64,000 bases of DNA from Pseudomonas nitroreducens TX1. Lineage in GTDB: Bacteria; Pseudomonadota; Gammaproteobacteria; Pseudomonadales; Pseudomonadaceae. Position numbers and translations under genes: made by a program. Positions 19,353-29,037 of this stretch are shown piece after piece. Positions within the stretch are counted from its first letter, which is position 1, and each line of letters opens with the position of its first letter. The DNA is taken from NCBI RefSeq assembly GCF_000313755.1, contig NZ_AMZB01000101.1:1-64000 (forward strand), in the 5' to 3' direction. The notes under the pieces are model-generated. The model saw only the letters and a list, made by a program, of their open reading frames with translations. It was not told the origin of the DNA and ran no database searches.

Positions 19353-19540
19353 AGCCCCTCTCCCTAACCCTCTCCCTGAAGGGAGAGGGGACCGAATGGC
19401 GCAAGATCAAACGCCAGCGTCAGCCGGCCCAGGCCGTCTCTCCCTGCCGGGGAAGACCGTCTGCGCAGGATGAGGCTGTGAAGTATCCGGCGGCACGGAC
19501 AGCTCCCTCTCCCTTCAGGGAGAGGGCTGGGGAGAGGGCG
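19353..19540. repeat. Inverted pair of CCCTCTCCC/GGGAGAGGG elements between urtA and urtB
   Basis: Copy one is 19353-19391 and copy two 19502-19540, in opposite orientation, separated by about 110 bases. Each has a short hairpin (CCCTCTCCCT-GA-AGGGAGAGGG) plus a flanking CCCTCTCCC or GGGAGAGGG. The same inverted pair occurs at 27043-27160, and half a copy at 1-28. The layout is that of a REPIN. The paired stems could cause partial termination after urtA. Confidence 0.8.
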
Positions 19541-19575
19541 CAGCCGCCCACACCCGCCTCTCAGGGAATACATCC

Positions 19576-21162
19576 ATGCCCACTGCCCTGCTCCCCCTGC
19601 TCCGCCTCTGCGCCCTGGCGCTGGCCGCGCTGCTGCCGCAGCTCGCCTTCGCCAGCGCCGCGCAGGACTTCGCCAGCGCCGACAACGACGCCCGCGCCCA
19701 ATTGCTCGAACAATGGGCCGCCGCCCCCGACGCCGACCGCCTGCCGCTGCTGGACGCCATCCAGTCCGGGCGCCTGGCCGTCGATGCGCAGAACCGCGCC
19801 TTCCTCATGGGTGACGACGGCCATTACCACCCCGCCGAGGGCGGCGCAACCGCGGTCGGCGAGCCCGACAAGCTGCGCCTGAACAACCGCCTGCGCGGCC
19901 TGGTCAACACCGCCATGGCCAGCCACCAACTGGTCGCCGACAGTCCCGAAGTACGCCTGGAAGCCGCGCGCCAGTTGCAGAAGAGCGCCCGCCCGGCACA
20001 ACGCACGCTGCTCGAATACCGCCTAAACGAAGAGTCGAACGAAAGCGTCAAAGCCGCCCTGCAACTGGCCCTGGCCAACCTGCAGTTGGCCGACCCGGCG
20101 CCCGCCGTGCGCCTCTCCGCCGTGCGCCTGCTGGGCGAATCCGGCGATCCGCAGGCGCGCACCCGCCTGGAAAATCTCCTCGACCCCGCTGTCGAACCTG
20201 ACGATTCCGTGCGTACCGCCGCCGCCACCAGCCTCGGCCAGGTCAAGCGCCGTCTGTTGATGGGTGATCTGTTCGGCCAGGCGTTCAGCGGCCTGTCGCT
20301 GGGCTCGATCCTGCTGCTCGCCGCCCTGGGCCTGGCGATCACCTATGGCCTGCTCGGGGTGATCAACATGGCCCACGGCGAGATGCTGATGCTTGGCGCC
20401 TACTCCACCTACGTGGTGCAGCTGCTCTGCCAGCGCTTCGCCCCCGGCCTGCTGGAGCTGTACCCGCTGCTGGCGCTGCCGGTGGCCTTCCTGGTCACCG
20501 CGTGCATCGGCATGGCCCTGGAGCGTACGGTGATCCGCCACCTCTATGGCCGCCCGCTGGAAACCCTGCTCGCCACCTGGGGCATCAGCCTGGTGCTGAT
20601 CCAGCTGGTACGCGTGCTGTTCGGCGCGCAGAACGTCGAGGTCGCCAACCCGGCCTGGCTGTCCGGCGGCATCCAGGTGCTGCCCAATCTCGTGCTGCCG
20701 TGGAACCGCATCGTCATCATCGGCTTCGCGCTGTTCGTGCTGGCGCTCACCTGGTTGCTGCTCAACCGCACGCGGCTGGGCTTGAACGTCCGTGCCGTCA
20801 CCCAGAACCGCAACATGGCCGCCTGCTGCGGGGTGCCCACCGGCCGCGTGGACATGCTCGCCTTCGGCCTGGGCTCGGGCATCGCCGGCCTGGGCGGCGT
20901 GGCGCTGTCGCAGGTCGGCAACGTCGGCCCGGACCTGGGCCAGAGCTACATCATCGACTCCTTCCTGGTGGTGGTGCTCGGCGGTGTCGGCCAGCTCGCC
21001 GGCAGCGTGCTGGCCGCCTTCGGCCTGGGCGTGGCGAACAAGATCCTCGAGCCGCAGATCGGCGCGGTGCTGGGCAAGATCCTGATCCTCGCGCTGATCA
21101 TCCTGTTCATCCAGAAACGTCCGCAGGGGCTCTTCGCTCTGAAAGGGAGGGTCATCGATTGA
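19576..21162 (+). CDS. urtB: Urea ABC transporter, permease UrtB
   Basis: A 528-residue inner-membrane permease of the LivH type for urea. Unlike LivH (about 300 residues) it has a long N-terminal region: a signal-like hydrophobic start (residues 1-26), then about 200 hydrophilic residues with Ala/Leu-rich helical repeats (VRLSAVRLLGESGDPQARTRL), consistent with a periplasmic domain known in UrtB proteins. The membrane part begins near residue 236 (FSGLSLGSILLLAALGLAI) and includes GVINMAHGEMLMLGAY and the coupling segment AVTQNRNMAACCGV. The ATG at 19576 precedes the signal-like segment. Confidence 0.94.
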   Translation: MPTALLPLLRLCALALAALLPQLAFASAAQDFASADNDARAQLLEQWAAAPDADRLPLLDAIQSGRLAVDAQNRAFLMGDDGHYHPAEGGATAVGEPDKLRLNNRLRGLVNTAMASHQLVADSPEVRLEAARQLQKSARPAQRTLLEYRLNEESNESVKAALQLALANLQLADPAPAVRLSAVRLLGESGDPQARTRLENLLDPAVEPDDSVRTAAATSLGQVKRRLLMGDLFGQAFSGLSLGSILLLAALGLAITYGLLGVINMAHGEMLMLGAYSTYVVQLLCQRFAPGLLELYPLLALPVAFLVTACIGMALERTVIRHLYGRPLETLLATWGISLVLIQLVRVLFGAQNVEVANPAWLSGGIQVLPNLVLPWNRIVIIGFALFVLALTWLLLNRTRLGLNVRAVTQNRNMAACCGVPTGRVDMLAFGLGSGIAGLGGVALSQVGNVGPDLGQSYIIDSFLVVVLGGVGQLAGSVLAAFGLGVANKILEPQIGAVLGKILILALIILFIQKRPQGLFALKGRVID

Positions 21163-21194
21163 TGAAAACGTTCCCCTTCTATCCATCCGCTCTT

Positions 21195-21275
21195 CGTAGG
21201 AGCGAGCTTGCTCGCGAACCCGCCCAACTCCGAAGCCAACGGGAAATCTGTTCGCGAGCAAGCTCGCTCCTACAG
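21195..21275. repeat. REPIN: inverted pair of GTAGGAGCGAGCTTGCTCGCGAA repeats between urtB and urtC
   Basis: GTAGGAGCGAGCTTGCTCGCG at 21196 and its reverse complement ending at 21274 flank about 30 unrelated bases. Each arm is itself a palindrome around GCGAGC/GCTCGC. Other copies are at 24180-24249, 40290-40357 and 50297-50392. This is the common pseudomonad REP type. Confidence 0.88.
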
Positions 21276-21295
21276 AAAGCCGGGGAGACTTATTC

Positions 21296-22366
21296 GTGAA
21301 CCAGCCACTCACCGTGACGGCCGCACAGAAGGCCGGCCCGAAACTCACCGCCGGCATCGTCGGCGCCGCGCTCATCGCGCTGCTGATACTACCGCTGCTG
21401 CACCTGCTGCCGGAGAGCCACGCACTGCACCTCTCCGCCTACGGGCTGACGCTCACCGGCAAGATCCTCTGCTACGCCATCGTCGCCCTGGCGCTGGACC
21501 TGGTCTGGGGCTACGCCGGCCTGCTGTCCCTGGGCCACGGGCTGTTCTTCGCCCTGGGCGGCTACGCCATGGGCATGTACCTGATGCGCGAAGCGGCCGG
21601 CGACCAGTTGCCCGCGTTCATGACCTTCCTCTCCTGGACGGAACTGCCCTGGTACTGGGCCGGCACGCAGCACTTCCTCTGGGCGCTGTGCCTGGTGGTG
21701 CTGGCGCCCGGCCTGCTGGCGCTGGTGTTCGGCTTCTTCGCCTTCCGCTCGCGGATCAAGGGCGTGTACTTCTCGATCATGACCCAGGCGCTGACCTTCG
21801 CCGGCATGCTGCTGTTCTTCCGCAACGAGACGGGCTTCGGCGGCAACAACGGCTTCACCAACTTCCGCAGCATCCTCGGTTTTTCGATCACCGCGCCGGG
21901 CACTCGAGCAGCGCTGTTCATTGCCATCGTCCTGCTGCTTGCGGCGAGCCTGGCCATCGGCTTCGCCCTGGCGCGCAGCAAGTTCGGCCGCGTGCTCACC
22001 GCCCTGCGCGACGCGGAGAACCGCCTGATGTTCTGCGGCTACGACCCGCGCGGCTACAAGCTCTTCGTCTGGACCCTGAGCGCGGTGCTCTGCGGCCTGG
22101 CCGGCGCGCTATTCGTGCCGCTGGTGGGCATCATCAACCCCAGCGAGATGTCGCCGACCAACTCCATCGAGGCCGCCGTCTGGGTCGCCCTGGGCGGGCG
22201 CGGCACGCTGATTGGCCCGCTGCTGGGCGCCGGCGTGGTCAACGGCGCGAAGAGCTGGTTCACCGTGGCCTTCCCCGAGTACTGGCTGTTCTTCCTCGGC
22301 GCGCTGTTCATCCTCGTCACCCTGTATCTGCCGCGCGGCATCATCGGCCTGAGGAAATCATCATGA
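21296..22366 (+). CDS. urtC: Urea ABC transporter, permease UrtC
   Basis: A 356-residue permease of the LivM type with about eight to ten membrane segments. Features include LVWGYAGLLSLGHGLFFALGGYAMGMYL, the coupling region ALRDAENRLMFCGYDPRGYKL, and NPSEMSPTNSIEAAVWVALGGRGTLIGPLLGA. It starts with GTG at 21296, with GGGGAG about 8 bases upstream and the REPIN immediately before. It pairs with UrtB to form the channel. Confidence 0.95.
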   Translation: MNQPLTVTAAQKAGPKLTAGIVGAALIALLILPLLHLLPESHALHLSAYGLTLTGKILCYAIVALALDLVWGYAGLLSLGHGLFFALGGYAMGMYLMREAAGDQLPAFMTFLSWTELPWYWAGTQHFLWALCLVVLAPGLLALVFGFFAFRSRIKGVYFSIMTQALTFAGMLLFFRNETGFGGNNGFTNFRSILGFSITAPGTRAALFIAIVLLLAASLAIGFALARSKFGRVLTALRDAENRLMFCGYDPRGYKLFVWTLSAVLCGLAGALFVPLVGIINPSEMSPTNSIEAAVWVALGGRGTLIGPLLGAGVVNGAKSWFTVAFPEYWLFFLGALFILVTLYLPRGIIGLRKSS

Positions 22367-22380
22367 TCGCTACTGCGCAT

Positions 22381-22467
22381 CCCGACTGCGGCGTTGCGCC
22401 GTGCTCACTCCTCACCGTACCCCATCGTACTGTCTCGTCGCTGCGCGCGGCGCGCCTTGCAGTCGGG
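22381..22467. other. Long inverted repeat between urtC and urtD
   Basis: CCCGACTGC at 22381-22389 pairs perfectly with GCAGTCGGG at 22459-22467, enclosing about 70 bases that contain further GCGC-rich complementary pieces. The 145-base gap has no convincing gene. It could be a degenerate repeat element or an RNA stem inside the urt transcript. Confidence 0.5.
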
Positions 22468-22511
22468 ATTGCTCGCGACGCGCTCCTGACGATTTCCGCG
22501 GAGGAAGAGCA

Positions 22512-23357
22512 ATGAGAGCGGTCCCCCACCTGATGCTGGAACCGGCCTATGACCCGTCGGGCGCCAGCCGCGATGCCATCGGCATCGGTTCGAGCGCGAG
22601 CGGCCAGCTGGACGTGCGCCACGGCACCATCCTCACCCTGGAAGACATCAACGTCAGTTTCGACGGCTTCCGCGCCCTGCGCGACCTCACGCTATACATC
22701 GGCGTCGGCGAGCTGCGCTGCATCATCGGCCCCAACGGCGCAGGCAAGACCACGCTGATGGACGTGATCACCGGCAAGACCCGCCCGGACAACGGCAAGG
22801 CCTACTTCGGCGAAACCCTCGACCTCACCCGCATGAGCGAAGTGGAGATCGCCCAGGCCGGCATCGGCCGCAAATTCCAGAAGCCCACGGTGTTCGAGGC
22901 GCTTTCGGTGTTCGAAAACCTGGAGCTCGCGCAGAAGGCCGACAAGTCGGTATGGGCGAGCCTCAAGGCGAAACTCACCGGCGAGCAGAAGGACCGTATC
23001 GAAGAGGTGCTCACCACCATCCGCCTGCGCGAGTCGCGCAATCGCCCCGCAGGATTGCTGTCCCACGGGCAGAAGCAGTTCCTGGAGATCGGCATGCTGC
23101 TGGTGCAGGAGCCGCAACTCCTGTTGCTGGATGAACCGGTGGCGGGCATGACCGACGCCGAGACCGAGTTCACCGCCGAGTTGTTCAAGTCCCTTGCTGG
23201 CAAGCATTCGCTGATGGTGGTGGAGCACGACATGGGCTTCGTCGGCAGCATCGCCGACCACGTCAGCGTGCTGCACCAGGGGCATGTGCTGGCCGAGGGT
23301 TCGCTGGAAGACGTGCAGGCGAATGAGCACGTCATTGAGGTCTATCTAGGGCGCTAG
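22512..23357 (+). CDS. urtD: Urea ABC transporter, ATP-binding protein UrtD
   Basis: A 281-residue ABC ATPase of the LivG type. Walker A is IIGPNGAGKTTLMDVITG, the signature is LLSHGQKQFLEIGMLL, Walker B is LLLLDEPVAGMTDAET and the switch histidine is in MVVEHDMGFV. The ATG at 22512 (MRAVPHLM) is preceded by GGAGGAAGAGC. The first 40 residues have no counterpart in LivG and may be a lineage extension. Confidence 0.95.
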   Translation: MRAVPHLMLEPAYDPSGASRDAIGIGSSASGQLDVRHGTILTLEDINVSFDGFRALRDLTLYIGVGELRCIIGPNGAGKTTLMDVITGKTRPDNGKAYFGETLDLTRMSEVEIAQAGIGRKFQKPTVFEALSVFENLELAQKADKSVWASLKAKLTGEQKDRIEEVLTTIRLRESRNRPAGLLSHGQKQFLEIGMLLVQEPQLLLLDEPVAGMTDAETEFTAELFKSLAGKHSLMVVEHDMGFVGSIADHVSVLHQGHVLAEGSLEDVQANEHVIEVYLGR

Positions 23358-23363
23358 AACGTC

Positions 23364-23441
23364 GGCGGATGAAGCGCTGCGCTTCATTCGCCCTACGCCG
23401 TAGCTAACCGTAGGGCGCATAACGCGCAGCGTTATCCGCCG
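23364..23441. repeat. Inverted pair of GGCGGATGAAGCG...CGCCCTACG repeats between urtD and urtE
   Basis: Copy one, 23364-23397, is a hairpin (GGCGGATGAAGCG / CGCTTCATTCGCC plus CTACG). Copy two, 23409-23441, is a diverged copy in the other orientation (CGTAGGGCG...ATCCGCC). A third copy is at 26169-26202. This is a repeat family distinct from the two others in the window. Confidence 0.75.
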
Positions 23442-23465
23442 CAGCCCAATGCAAAGGAAACACCC

Positions 23466-24164
23466 ATGCTGCAAGTCGACAAACTGCACCAGTACTACGG
23501 CGGCAGCCACATCCTCCGTGGCCTGTCGTTCGACGCGAAGATCGGTGAGGTCACCTGCCTGCTCGGCCGCAACGGCGTGGGCAAGACCACCCTGCTGCGC
23601 TGCCTGATGGGCCTGGTGCCGGCCAAGGAGGGCAAGGTCAGCTGGGAAGGCAAGCCGATCACCGGTTTCAAGCCGCACCAGCGCGTGCACGCCGGTATCG
23701 CCTACGTGCCCCAGGGGCGGGAAATCTTCCCGCGCCTGACGGTGGAGGAAAACCTGCTGATGGGCCTGTCGCGGTTCAGCGCCAACGAAGCCAGGGCGGT
23801 ACCTGAACACATCTACGAACTGTTCCCGGTGCTCAAGGAGATGAAACAGCGCCGCGGCGGTGACCTCTCCGGCGGCCAGCAGCAACAGCTCGCCATCGGC
23901 CGCGCGCTGGCCAGCCAGCCACGCCTGCTGATCCTCGACGAGCCCACCGAAGGCATCCAGCCCTCGGTGATCAAGGAGATCGGCGCGGTGATCCGCAAGC
24001 TCGCCCAGCGCGGCGACATGGCCATCCTGCTGGTGGAGCAGTTCTATGACTTCGCCGCCGAACTGGCCGACCAGTACCTGGTGATGTCCCGTGGCGAAAT
24101 CGTCCAGCAGGGCCGGGGGGCAGATATGGAGGCCGAGGGCGTACGCGGGCTGGTGGCTATCTAG
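23466..24164 (+). CDS. urtE: Urea ABC transporter, ATP-binding protein UrtE
   Basis: A 232-residue ABC ATPase of the LivF type, last gene of the urea transporter. Walker A is LLGRNGVGKTTLLRCLMG, the signature is LSGGQQQQLAIGRAL, Walker B is LLILDEPTEGIQPSV and the switch region is ILLVEQFYDFA. The start MLQVDKLHQYYGGSHIL is typical for UrtE. AAGGAAA precedes the ATG. Confidence 0.96.
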   Translation: MLQVDKLHQYYGGSHILRGLSFDAKIGEVTCLLGRNGVGKTTLLRCLMGLVPAKEGKVSWEGKPITGFKPHQRVHAGIAYVPQGREIFPRLTVEENLLMGLSRFSANEARAVPEHIYELFPVLKEMKQRRGGDLSGGQQQQLAIGRALASQPRLLILDEPTEGIQPSVIKEIGAVIRKLAQRGDMAILLVEQFYDFAAELADQYLVMSRGEIVQQGRGADMEAEGVRGLVAI

Positions 24165-24179
24165 CCGACTGTCGGCGGG

Positions 24180-24249
24180 TTCGCGAGCAAGCTCGCTCCT
24201 ACAAAGAGCATGCAGATCCGATCGGTAGGAGCGAGCGTGCTCGCGAACC
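24180..24249. repeat. REPIN pair after urtE
   Basis: TTCGCGAGCAAGCTCGCTCC at 24180 and GTAGGAGCGAGCGTGCTCGC at 24225 are inverted copies of the GTAGGAGCGAGC repeat with about 20 bases between them. The second copy has one G in place of T in the centre. They separate the urt cluster from the acetyltransferase gene. Confidence 0.88.
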
Positions 24250-24339
24250 ACGCCCCACACCGAGACGACCTGTCACTGGCGAACGACGACAACCGATGGC
24301 AAGCTGCCAGGCCACGCACTGGTTTTTCTGGAGTTCGTC

Positions 24340-24795
24340 ATGCCCCTCGTCCTGCGCCCCGCCGTCTATGACGACGCCGGTTTCGCCGCAGTCTGCGTGG
24401 CAGCCGCCTACGCCCAGTGGATTCCCAGGCTCGGCCGCAAGCCCGGCCCGATGCTGGACGACTACCACGCCATCATCGCCGAGGACCGCGTGCTGATCGC
24501 CGAGCAGGACGGCGCGCCAGTCGGCCTGCTGGTAATGCGCGAGACCGACGAAGGCTTCCTGCTCGACAACATCGCCGTGCTCCCCGAATGCGCCGGCCAG
24601 GGCATCGGCCGCGAGTTGCTGGTGCACGCCGAGACAGCCGCCGCGAAGCTGGGCTACTCGTCGCTGTACCTCTACACCAACGAGCGCATGGTGGAGAACA
24701 TCGAGCTGTACGCCAGGAACGGCTACCAGGAATACGCGCGCCGGCTGGAGAACGGCTTCCGCCGCGTGTACATGCGCAAGCAGCTCTCCGTGTAG
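24340..24795 (+). CDS. GNAT-family N-acetyltransferase
   Basis: A 151-residue acetyltransferase. The acetyl-CoA-binding motif A is visible as LLDNIAVLPECAGQGIGRELL (Q/RxxGxG/A form, about residues 76-96), followed by LYLYTNERMVENIELYARNGYQE, the usual C-terminal GNAT segment. The ATG at 24340 was chosen for MPLVLRPAVYDDA, the standard first strand. It sits between the urea transporter and ureD with its own gap on each side. The substrate is unknown; position alone is weak evidence for a nitrogen role. Confidence 0.85.
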   Translation: MPLVLRPAVYDDAGFAAVCVAAAYAQWIPRLGRKPGPMLDDYHAIIAEDRVLIAEQDGAPVGLLVMRETDEGFLLDNIAVLPECAGQGIGRELLVHAETAAAKLGYSSLYLYTNERMVENIELYARNGYQEYARRLENGFRRVYMRKQLSV

Positions 24796-24799
24796 TCGA

Positions 24800-24816
24800 C
24801 GCACCGAGATGGGGCG
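24800..24816 (+). promoter_or_regulatory. NtrC-like site upstream of ureD
   Basis: CGCACC-GAGAT-GGGGCG has five of six and four of six matches to the NtrC half-sites, with correct N5 spacing. It is about 145 bases upstream of the sigma-54 promoter at 24949. This is the weakest of the NtrC candidates in the window. Confidence 0.35.
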
Positions 24817-24948
24817 CAACGATCGATAACGCACCGCAACCGCGCCCATACCTGACCAACCAGACAATCCCCCTGGGCACCCCATACACCGCACCGAACG
24901 GGCCCTGCGACACCTTGTGCAGGCGCCACGCACTATCCTGGCGCATCC

Positions 24949-24964
24949 CGGCACGCTGATTGCT
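24949..24964 (+). promoter_or_regulatory. Sigma-54 promoter of ureD
   Basis: CGGCACGCTGATTGCT matches the -24/-12 consensus TGGCACG-N4-TTGCW in every position but the first. Its -12 GC lies 35 bases before the ureD ATG, leaving a leader of about 23 bases. It should drive ureD-ureA-pat-ureB and perhaps ureC. Confidence 0.8.
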
Positions 24965-24997
24965 CTGGCCTGAGCATCCTTCGTTTCGAAGCTGCCC

Positions 24998-25831
24998 ATG
25001 AACGCACCGGCCACCCTCTTCCACCCTGCCTGGCACGCCGAGCTGGAGCTTGCCTACGCTCGCTTCGGCGATTGCACGCGGCCGGTCACCCGACGCCACC
25101 TCGGGCCGCTGCGGGTGCAAAAGCACCTTTACGCGGAAGGGCCGCAGGTCTGCCAGCACATCGTCGTGCACCCGCCTGGTGGTATCGCTGGCGGCGATAC
25201 CCTGAGCCTCGACATCCGCGCCGGCAACGGCAGCTGGGCGCAGCTCACCAGCCCCGGCGCCGCCAAGTGGTACCGCGCCAACTGCGTGGCGAAGCAACAG
25301 CTGGACATCCGCGTCGGCCCCGGCGCCACGCTGGAATGGCTGCCGCAGGAAACCATCATCTACTCCGGCGCGCAGGCCGAACTGACGACTCGTATCGATC
25401 TCGAAGCCGACGCCCGATTGTTCTACTGGGACGTGGTCGCCCTCGGCCGCCCAGCCAGCGGCGAGCGTTTCGACAACGGCCACTTCGCCGCCGCCCTGGA
25501 TATCCGCCGCGACGGCCAGCGCTTGTGGCACGAGCGCCAGCGCGTGGAGGGCAACGACCGCCTGCTCGATTCGCCCATCGGCCTCGCCGGCCATCCGGTG
25601 ATGGCGACGCTGATCGCCAGCGGGCAGATCGACGCGTCGCTGCTCGAAACCTGCCGCGCGCTGCCCTGCCAGGGCCGCGGCAACCTCACCCAATTGCCCG
25701 GCCTGGTAGTCGCCCGCTGCCTCGCCGTCGAGGCGCTGCACGCCCGCGCCTGGCTTATCGAACTCTGGCGCCGGCTGCGGCCCGCGCTGCTCGGCCGCGA
25801 GGCCGTCCCGCCACGAATCTGGAGCACCTGA
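24998..25831 (+). CDS. ureD: Urease accessory protein UreD
   Basis: A 277-residue accessory protein that, with UreF and UreG, forms the complex loading nickel into urease. Family blocks are visible: [33 protein letters not shown] near the N-terminus, then [10 protein letters not shown] and [14 protein letters not shown]. The single base between its stop and the ureA start region suggests coupled translation. The remaining accessory genes ureEFG are 25 kb away in this window. Confidence 0.95.
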   Translation: MNAPATLFHPAWHAELELAYARFGDCTRPVTRRHLGPLRVQKHLYAEGPQVCQHIVVHPPGGIAGGDTLSLDIRAGNGSWAQLTSPGAAKWYRANCVAKQQLDIRVGPGATLEWLPQETIIYSGAQAELTTRIDLEADARLFYWDVVALGRPASGERFDNGHFAAALDIRRDGQRLWHERQRVEGNDRLLDSPIGLAGHPVMATLIASGQIDASLLETCRALPCQGRGNLTQLPGLVVARCLAVEALHARAWLIELWRRLRPALLGREAVPPRIWST

Positions 25832-25832
25832 G

Positions 25833-26135
25833 ATGGACCTGACGCCCCGCGAAAAAGACAAACTGCTGATTTTCACCGCCGGCCTGGTCGCCGAGCGTCG
25901 CCTCGCCCGCGGGGTGAAACTCAACTACCCGGAGGCCGTGGCGCTGATTTCCGCCGCGCTGCTCGAAGGCGCGCGGGATGGCCAGACGGTGGCCGACCTG
26001 ATGCACTACGGCACCACGCTGCTGAGCCGTGAACAGGTGATGGAAGGCGTGCCGGAAATGATCCCGGAGATCCAGGTGGAAGCCACCTTCCCGGATGGCA
26101 CCAAGTTGGTCACCGTGCACCAGCCCATCGCTTGA
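25833..26135 (+). CDS. ureA: Urease gamma subunit
   Basis: A 100-residue structural subunit of urease, which hydrolyses urea to ammonia and carbamate in the cytoplasm. [23 protein letters not shown] and [22 protein letters not shown] are the family blocks, ending in [14 protein letters not shown]. The length is the usual 100. It starts directly behind ureD. ureB follows only after an acetyltransferase gene. Confidence 0.97.
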   Translation: MDLTPREKDKLLIFTAGLVAERRLARGVKLNYPEAVALISAALLEGARDGQTVADLMHYGTTLLSREQVMEGVPEMIPEIQVEATFPDGTKLVTVHQPIA

Positions 26136-26168
26136 TCGCGCGCCCTCCAAGCGGGGTGCAGCGACAAT

Positions 26169-26202
26169 GGCGGATGAAGCGTTCCGCTTCATTCGCCCTA
26201 CG
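26169..26202. repeat. GGCGGATGAAGCG...CGCCCTACG hairpin repeat upstream of the acetyltransferase
   Basis: A single copy of the same hairpin as 23364-23397 (GGCGGATGAAGCG / CGCTTCATTCGCC plus CTACG), with GTTC in the loop in place of CTGC. It sits 16 bases before the acetyltransferase start codon, unusually close to a ribosome-binding site. Confidence 0.75.
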
Positions 26203-26217
26203 TATAGAGGAACCACC

Positions 26218-26724
26218 ATGCTCATCCGCGACGCCAGCCAAGCCGACCTCGGCAGTCTGCGCGACATCTACAACGACGCCGTGCTCAACACCACCGCGAT
26301 CTGGAACGAGGCCGCCATCGACCTGGAGAACCGCCGACAGTGGCTTGCTCTACGTGAGCAGCAGGGGTTGCCGGTGCTGGTGGCCGAGGATGGCGGCGAA
26401 GTGGTGGGCTACGCCAGCTACGGCCCTTGGCGCGCCTTCGATGGCTTCCGCGAGACCGTCGAGCACTCGGTCTATGTGCGCGCTGACCAGCGCGGCAAGG
26501 GCCTGGGTCCGCTGCTGATGCAGGCGCTGATCGAGCGCGCCCACGCCCAAGGGCTGCACGTGATGGTCGCGGCCATCGAGAGCGGCAACGCGGCGTCGAT
26601 CCGCCTGCACGAGCGCCTGGGCTTCTCCATCACCGGGCAGATGCCCCAGGTGGGCCAGAAGTTCGGCCGCTGGCTGGACCTGACCTTCATGCAATTGAAC
26701 CTCGACTCACGGAGCGCCCCATGA
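26218..26724 (+). CDS. Methionine sulfoximine/phosphinothricin-type N-acetyltransferase
   Basis: A 168-residue GNAT enzyme closely resembling the PAO1 protein PA4866, described as an acetyltransferase of L-methionine sulfoximine and sulfone, glutamate-like glutamine synthetase inhibitors. Visible: [27 protein letters not shown], the [24 protein letters not shown] block typical of the phosphinothricin group, motif A ([16 protein letters not shown]) and [14 protein letters not shown]. It lies between ureA and ureB and overlaps the ureB start by four bases, so it is translated with the urease subunits. The substrate call rests on family resemblance. Confidence 0.88.
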   Translation: MLIRDASQADLGSLRDIYNDAVLNTTAIWNEAAIDLENRRQWLALREQQGLPVLVAEDGGEVVGYASYGPWRAFDGFRETVEHSVYVRADQRGKGLGPLLMQALIERAHAQGLHVMVAAIESGNAASIRLHERLGFSITGQMPQVGQKFGRWLDLTFMQLNLDSRSAP

Positions 26725-27026
26725 TTCCTGGCGAATACGACATCCAGAGCGGCGAGATCGAACTCAACGCCGGCCGCCGCACGCTCGGCCTGACGGTCGC
26801 CAACAGCGGCGACCGGCCGATCCAGGTCGGCTCGCACTACCACTTCTTCGAGACCAACGACGCGCTGCTGTTCGACCGCGACGCGGCACGCGGCATGCGC
26901 CTGAATATCCCGGCCGGCACCGCCGTGCGCTTCGAGCCGGGGCAGAGCCGTGAGGTGGAGCTGGTGGAGCTGGCGGGCGAGCGCAAGGTGTATGGATTTG
27001 CCGGGCGGGTGATGGGGGCGTTGTGA
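26721..27026 (+). CDS. ureB: Urease beta subunit
   Basis: A 101-residue structural subunit. [19 protein letters not shown] and [18 protein letters not shown] are the family blocks, and [16 protein letters not shown] with [12 protein letters not shown] closes it. The start overlaps the preceding acetyltransferase (ATGA), implying coupling. ureC follows after 166 bases containing an inverted repeat pair, an unusual break between ureB and ureC. Confidence 0.97.
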   Translation: MIPGEYDIQSGEIELNAGRRTLGLTVANSGDRPIQVGSHYHFFETNDALLFDRDAARGMRLNIPAGTAVRFEPGQSREVELVELAGERKVYGFAGRVMGAL

Positions 27027-27042
27027 CTTCCATGCCAATAAG

Positions 27043-27160
27043 AGCCCCTCTCCCCCGCCCTCTCCCTGAAGGGAGAGGGAGAAAGCAGGCCGCCACGGCG
27101 GAACCACACTGTGCTCCGATCAGCGCCCTCTCCCTTCAGGGAGAGGGTTGGGGAGAGGGC
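27043..27160. repeat. Inverted pair of CCCTCTCCC/GGGAGAGGG elements between ureB and ureC
   Basis: Copies at 27043-27080 and 27125-27160 in opposite orientation, about 45 bases apart, the same element as at 19353-19540. A lone degenerate hairpin of the same type (CCCTCTCCC-GGA-GGGAGAGGA) lies at 51089-51109 between ureE and ureF. Confidence 0.82.
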
Positions 27161-27192
27161 AAACCAGCGCAGGGAATGACCAAGGAGCCCCG

Positions 27193-28893
<1,701 letters not shown>

Positions 28894-28993
28894 GAGAAGC
28901 TGCTGTAAGGACAGACTATTCCGAAGACCGATTCCGAAGATTGCGACACATTGCCGGCTTCCGCTATGGCGCAATGATGGCTACCCTTCGCCC

Positions 28994-29016
28994 CCCCTGG
29001 GAAAGAGTCCCAGGGG
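28994..29016 (+). terminator. Hairpin after ureC
   Basis: CCCCTGGGA-AAGAG-TCCCAGGGG is a perfect 9-base stem followed by TTTC. It ends the urease transcript about 100 bases after ureC and sits 22 bases before the next start codon, so it could also influence that gene's leader. Confidence 0.65.
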
Positions 29017-29037
29017 TTTCAATCTCAGGAGAGTCAT

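Noticed and set aside
24293-24312. Possible sigma-54 promoter before the acetyltransferase at 24340 (TGGCAAG...)
   Set aside because: The GG to GC distance is one base too long for a -24/-12 promoter, where spacing is strict.
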